Shown here one piece after another: positions 5,376 to 8,540 of a DNA stretch of 8,540 nucleotides. This DNA comes from Verrucomicrobiota bacterium (GTDB lineage Bacteria > Verrucomicrobiota > Verrucomicrobiia > Limisphaerales > JADLHS01): NCBI GenBank assembly GCA_004297495.1, contig SCTL01000233.1, forward strand, positions 1-8,540. The letters run 5' to 3'. The notes beneath the pieces are model-generated. The model was not told the origin of the DNA, did not search any database, and saw only the letters and a list, made by a program, of their open reading frames with translations. How positions within the stretch are numbered: position 1 is the stretch's first letter; each line of letters begins with the position of its first letter. Position numbers and translations under genes: made by a program.

Positions 5376-5439
5376 TGGCTGTCTCTAGCCGGGAACTTAT
5401 TTTTTGAGAGCCGTTCCAACCCCGGATTGGTTCGACGTC

Positions 5440-5455
5440 GCCAGCTTTCGCTGGC
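5440..5455. repeat. Short hairpin GCCAGC-TTTC-GCTGGC
   Basis: A perfect 6-bp stem (5440-5445 with 5450-5455) with a TTTC loop lies 55 bases upstream of the GTG start at 5510. It may be a fragment of another dispersed palindrome or part of the leader of the downstream gene. Apart from this hairpin and the nested palindrome, the 5279-5509 gap holds only an out-of-frame 9-codon ORF starting at 5491, which overlaps the next gene's start. Confidence 0.45.
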
Positions 5456-5509
5456 CTGGCCGCACAGTTGGCTTGAAACCTTGAAGGCGAATGGAGTTCA
5501 ATCCGGGCC

Positions 5510-7162
5510 GTGACGGCTGACGCCTCCCCCAAATCCTCCCGCTGGCTGAACGCCTGCGAATGGACGGTTGGTCTGGGTGCGACGGTCGCCGCGCTCTGGC
5601 TGCATGTCACTTATCTGCTGCACGCCGGAGGATTGTGGCGCGACGAAACCAACAGCGTCCATCTCGCGACAACAGGAAGCTTCGGCGAAATGTGCGGCCA
5701 GTTGACGCACGATTCTTTTCCCATCCTGTTTCCTTCGCTGCTGCGTTTTTGGTCGGAGACGATTGGCGGCGCGAGCGATTTGCGTTTGCGGGTTTTCGGT
5801 TTTGCGGTGGGCCTCGGAATCCTGTTCGCGCTCTGGCTGAACGCGCGGCTGTTGAAGACCGGCGTGCCGCTGCTTCCGCTCGGACTCGTGGCGATGAATC
5901 TTGCCGTGGTGCGCTGGGGCGATTCGTTGCGCGGCTACGGGCTGGGCTGCGTGCTGATGTTGGTGAGCGTTGGCTTGGTGTGGCGATTGTCGCAGTGCAT
6001 GACACCGGCGCGTTTCGCGCTCGCGGCGGTGGCGGGAATCTTGAGCGTGCAATGTTTGTATCAAAACGCGTTTCTCTTTGGCGCGGCGTGTGTGGGCGGA
6101 TGCGTCGTGTGTCTGCGGAGGCGGGAAATGCGAAACGGTCTGATTGTGCTGGCTGCGGGAGTGCCCGCCGCGTTGTCGTTGCTTCCCTATTTGCGCCCGC
6201 TCCAACGTGCGCAGGACTGGTGGGTCGTGGAGAAAACCGGATTCAGCGAGGACCGTTTGCTGCAAACTCTCGGCGACGCCGCCGGCGCGGGCAATCCATG
6301 GATGAACTGGGTCTGGCTTGGGTTGTTGTTCCTCGTGGCGGTCGTCGGGCTGGCGATGCTCAAGTCCAGCCGCGAAGACACGCTGGAAGTTTCCGGCGAA
6401 GTGCGCGTCTTCGGCGCGGTCATGCTGTTGACGGGGCTGGCGGGTTTCGGAGTTTTCATTCAGCTCGCGCAGTTGCCGACGCAGACCTGGTATTGGCTGC
6501 CGTTGCTGGCGTTCGGCGGAATGTGTTTTGAATGCGTGTTGTGCCACGGCAGCCGGAACGTCCGCGTGGCGCGGCTCTTGTTGATCATCGCGATCGCGTT
6601 GGGAACGTTTCAAACCAATCTGCGTTTCGCCGGTTGCCGGCAGACCAACATGGATCGCATCGCGGAGCATCTCGCGAAGCGCGTCGGGCCGGCGGACTTG
6701 ATCGTGGTGCATCCGTGGTATCTGAGCGTGTCGTTCAATCGCTACTATCACGGCCCGGCGAAGTGGCGGACGCTGCCGCCGATTTCGGATTATCACATTC
6801 ACCGCTACGATCTGGTGAAGGCACAATTGATGTCCGCGAGTCCGGTGGAGGAAGTTTTGGCGGACGTGAAAAATATTTTGCGCGCGGGCGGGCGCGTGTG
6901 GGTGGTGGGCGCGATTCCGTCCGTGCAACCGGGCCAGTTACCGCCTGCCGATCCGCCGCCCGCGCCGAACGAACTGCTCGGCTGGAACGACGGGGGCTAT
7001 TCCTCGATCTGGGGCACGCAGTTCGCCTGCCTGCTGGCGGAGAATGCGGCGGAGTTGCGCGAGGAAATTGTCGGTGACGACGAGTGCGTGATCGGATTTG
7101 AATCCGTGCCGCTGCAAGTGGCTTCGGGAAACAAACCCGCCGCGCCCGACGCGAATCAGTGA
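5510..7162 (+). CDS. GT-C type membrane glycosyltransferase-like protein
   Basis: A 550-residue multi-pass membrane protein. After the first membrane segment (about 19-38) the first outside loop carries GGLWRDETNSVHLA (40-53). Its Asp45-Glu46 matches the acidic pair that glycosyltransferase-39/PMT-like enzymes use for catalysis with lipid-linked sugar donors. About eight or nine more hydrophobic segments follow up to residue 370 (for example 97-111, 119-134, 142-158, 169-186, 208-225, 266-283, 300-318, 353-367). A soluble C-terminal domain (about 375-550) contains ADLIVVHPWYLSVSFNRYY and a Pro-rich stretch (478-486). Donor and acceptor are unknown; a role in envelope or surface glycan is inferred. 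The start is a GTG at 5510, the only usable start after the in-frame stop at 5474-5476. A GGAG lies 13 bases before it, and a 9-codon ORF (5491-5520) overlaps it. The gene ends tail to tail with the next one, overlapping by 7 bases. Confidence 0.75.
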   Translation: MTADASPKSSRWLNACEWTVGLGATVAALWLHVTYLLHAGGLWRDETNSVHLATTGSFGEMCGQLTHDSFPILFPSLLRFWSETIGGASDLRLRVFGFAVGLGILFALWLNARLLKTGVPLLPLGLVAMNLAVVRWGDSLRGYGLGCVLMLVSVGLVWRLSQCMTPARFALAAVAGILSVQCLYQNAFLFGAACVGGCVVCLRRREMRNGLIVLAAGVPAALSLLPYLRPLQRAQDWWVVEKTGFSEDRLLQTLGDAAGAGNPWMNWVWLGLLFLVAVVGLAMLKSSREDTLEVSGEVRVFGAVMLLTGLAGFGVFIQLAQLPTQTWYWLPLLAFGGMCFECVLCHGSRNVRVARLLLIIAIALGTFQTNLRFAGCRQTNMDRIAEHLAKRVGPADLIVVHPWYLSVSFNRYYHGPAKWRTLPPISDYHIHRYDLVKAQLMSASPVEEVLADVKNILRAGGRVWVVGAIPSVQPGQLPPADPPPAPNELLGWNDGGYSSIWGTQFACLLAENAAELREEIVGDDECVIGFESVPLQVASGNKPAAPDANQ

Positions 7163-8540
7163 GCCGCCGGGGCAGTTTTCAATTCGTAAAGCACGAGCGA
7201 TGGCATTGAGCTGGGCGGACATGCGCGCGCCGCTTCCTGCCAGAACCATTTGGATGGACTGTGAAAATTCCCCTGACAAACGGCGACGACTTCGTAGCGG
7301 TTCGGGGAATAACTGCTCCACCAATCAAACAGGAAGCGATCCGCGCCCGGGCGAACCAACCACGAGACCGGGACGTTGACCAGCAATACAAACCGGGGTT
7401 GGGCCGCCGCGATCTGCGCGGCCATTTCCTCCTGCATCCGCCGGGCGTACGGCTGGTCTTCCATCAGCGGGTAGGTGTAGAGATAGCCGGTCGCCGCGCG
7501 GCGTTGCGCGTAAAAATACGCCTGCGGCTCGGAGCCGAGCACGGCGAGCGTTTCGCGCGGCCCGCTGTGTTGCCGGATGTAATCCGCCAGGACCGGCACT
7601 TCGTTGAACGGATTGCCCCAGTAGTTTTTCCAGGCGAGCTTGCGCGGCGGCAATTCCACCCAGGCCGTCCATTCGCTGGCGACGCCGCAAGCGAGGGCGA
7701 GGAGAACCAGCGAAAGCGGCAATAGGCTCAGGCCCTGCCACTGCGGGCGGCGGGCCAGCCAGCGTTCACTTGCCTGCCAGGCGACGCCGACGCTCAGGGC
7801 CAGCGCGGGCAACGCGCCGATGAAATACTGATTGCGGAAAACGAGTCCCGGACAGACGAACGCGAAGCCCGCCAGACCGAAGCCAAGGATGAACCAGCGA
7901 CGCGGGCCGGAGTTGCGCGCGAGCAGGGCGGACAAAAATCCGGCTCCACCCAACAGCCAGAGCGGCAGAAAGGGTTCGATGACGCGGGCGAAGGCCGTCA
8001 CAAAAAGTCCCGGCGCGATATGCAGCGGTGTCAGCGTGGCGTATTGCGCCGCGTATTTGAAAGTCCAGAGCCACATCCGGTCCAGGACGCCCGCCGCGCC
8101 GAGCAGGATCGCGGTGATGAGCAACGGACAGGCGCAGCCCGCCGCAAAAAATAGTAAGTGTCGCCAGCCGTTTTTTTCTTCGGGAAGAAATTTCGTGAAG
8201 GCCCGCACGGTGAGCCAGACGCCGCCGAAGATGATGAAAACCGCCGCGTGTTGTTTCATCAACACGGCCAGGCTCAGGGCGAGGCCGGAGAAAAAAGCCC
8301 ACCGGGCGTTGCGCTTTTCATCCCAGTTCAGCAGACACCACAGGCCGAGCAGCGTGAAAACCACGACGAAATGATTCGCGTGACCGGCGAGACCGAGCAC
8401 GGAGTTTCCCGCCGTCATCAGCGCGAACGTCACCGCCGCCGCCACGGCGTAGCGCGCGTCCATCAGTCTGCGCCCCAATAAAAACATCAGCACCGTGCTC
8501 AACGACGTCACGCCGATCACCGCCATCCGGCTGGCGGTGA
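7156..8540 (-). CDS. Glycosyltransferase family 39 (PMT/ArnT-like) membrane protein, 5' end missing
   Basis: The frame is open to the right edge of the window, so the true start and the N-terminal part, including the catalytic Asp-Glu loop, are not visible. The ATG at 8526 is probably internal, since hydrophobic family sequence continues through it. From that Met there are 456 residues: about nine membrane segments up to residue 285, with family-like stretches LGRRLMDARYAVAAA and HANHFVVVFTLLG, then a soluble C-terminal domain (about 300-456). That domain carries GNPFNEVPVLADYIR (304-318), VLGSEPQAYFYAQRRAATGY (329-348) and YPLMEDQPYARRMQEEM (352-368). I associate these motifs with GT39 proteins of Verrucomicrobia, Planctomycetes and Acidobacteria. 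The role is probably transfer of sugar from a lipid carrier in the envelope; substrates are unknown. Its TGA (7158-7156) overlaps the end of the convergent glycosyltransferase-like gene. Confidence 0.82.
   Translation of the reverse strand, partial: TASRMAVIGVTSLSTVLMFLLGRRLMDARYAVAAAVTFALMTAGNSVLGLAGHANHFVVVFTLLGLWCLLNWDEKRNARWAFFSGLALSLAVLMKQHAAVFIIFGGVWLTVRAFTKFLPEEKNGWRHLLFFAAGCACPLLITAILLGAAGVLDRMWLWTFKYAAQYATLTPLHIAPGLFVTAFARVIEPFLPLWLLGGAGFLSALLARNSGPRRWFILGFGLAGFAFVCPGLVFRNQYFIGALPALALSVGVAWQASERWLARRPQWQGLSLLPLSLVLLALACGVASEWTAWVELPPRKLAWKNYWGNPFNEVPVLADYIRQHSGPRETLAVLGSEPQAYFYAQRRAATGYLYTYPLMEDQPYARRMQEEMAAQIAAAQPRFVLLVNVPVSWLVRPGADRFLFDWWSSYSPNRYEVVAVCQGNFHSPSKWFWQEAARACPPSSMPSLVLYELKTAPAAH

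Noticed and set aside
5204..5419. Small ORF translating the nested palindrome (LTRPAATLSPSDGER)
   Set aside because: This is the familiar spurious translation of a dispersed repeat, not a gene.
5498..6928. 476-codon minus-strand open frame opposite the glycosyltransferase-like gene
   Set aside because: It is His/Arg/Gln-rich low-complexity sequence typical of antisense in GC-rich DNA. The plus strand has clear membrane segments and the WRDET motif.
1..8540. CRISPR array, tRNA/rRNA gene, prophage or toxin-antitoxin/defence system
   Set aside because: I saw no regularly spaced repeats, no tRNA-like cloverleaf with conserved arms, no phage or transposase genes and no defence-family motifs. The repeats present are single palindromes in gene gaps.

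Overview
This is a high-GC bacterial chromosomal segment. The gene content is mostly housekeeping and membrane functions, and the gaps are rich in palindromic repeats. The repeat types (a 'CGGATG'-rich hairpin, a 'CCTCACCC...GGGTGAGG' nested palindrome, GCGACC/GGTCGC palindromes), the rarity of Shine-Dalgarno sites, the GYF_2-type membrane protein and the glycosyltransferase-39 proteins all remind me of Verrucomicrobia (Pedosphaera/Limisphaerales-like). That assignment is from memory and was not tested.

Layout. Positions 1-174 hold a possible partial gene whose strand is uncertain, next to a hairpin at 176-198. Positions 240-410 (minus) look like the surviving C-terminal end of a DUF721/DciA-like gene. 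A plus-strand pair follows: sufT (462-1007, MIP18-family Fe-S assembly factor) and sufS (1096-2334, cysteine desulfurase), separated by a 72-bp hairpin repeat. Convergent with sufS is an orphan MalK/PotA-type ABC ATPase (2342-3076, minus). A 37-bp stem-loop containing both stop codons sits at that junction. Two large palindromes (3097-3150, 3197-3254) lie between the ABC gene and a GYF_2-domain membrane protein (3239-3883, minus). Divergent from it is apgM (4033-5256, plus), a cofactor-independent phosphoglycerate mutase. After a likely terminator and two more palindromic repeats come two GT-C-type membrane glycosyltransferase-like genes (5510-7162 plus; 7156-8540 minus, running off the right edge). 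They meet tail to tail with overlapping stop codons.

How the genes fit together. SufS supplies persulfide sulfur for Fe-S cluster assembly, and SufT acts later in cluster maturation, so these two belong to one pathway; sufBCD are not in view. ApgM is a glycolytic/gluconeogenic enzyme. The two glycosyltransferase-like proteins probably act in envelope or surface glycan synthesis, by family only. The ABC ATPase and GYF_2 protein have no functional partners in the window.

I do not see a coherent undescribed multi-gene system here. The items most worth a second look are the palindromes placed at gene ends, a possible leaderless promoter for sufT, the DUF721 remnant, and a His-to-Glu change at an expected metal ligand of ApgM.
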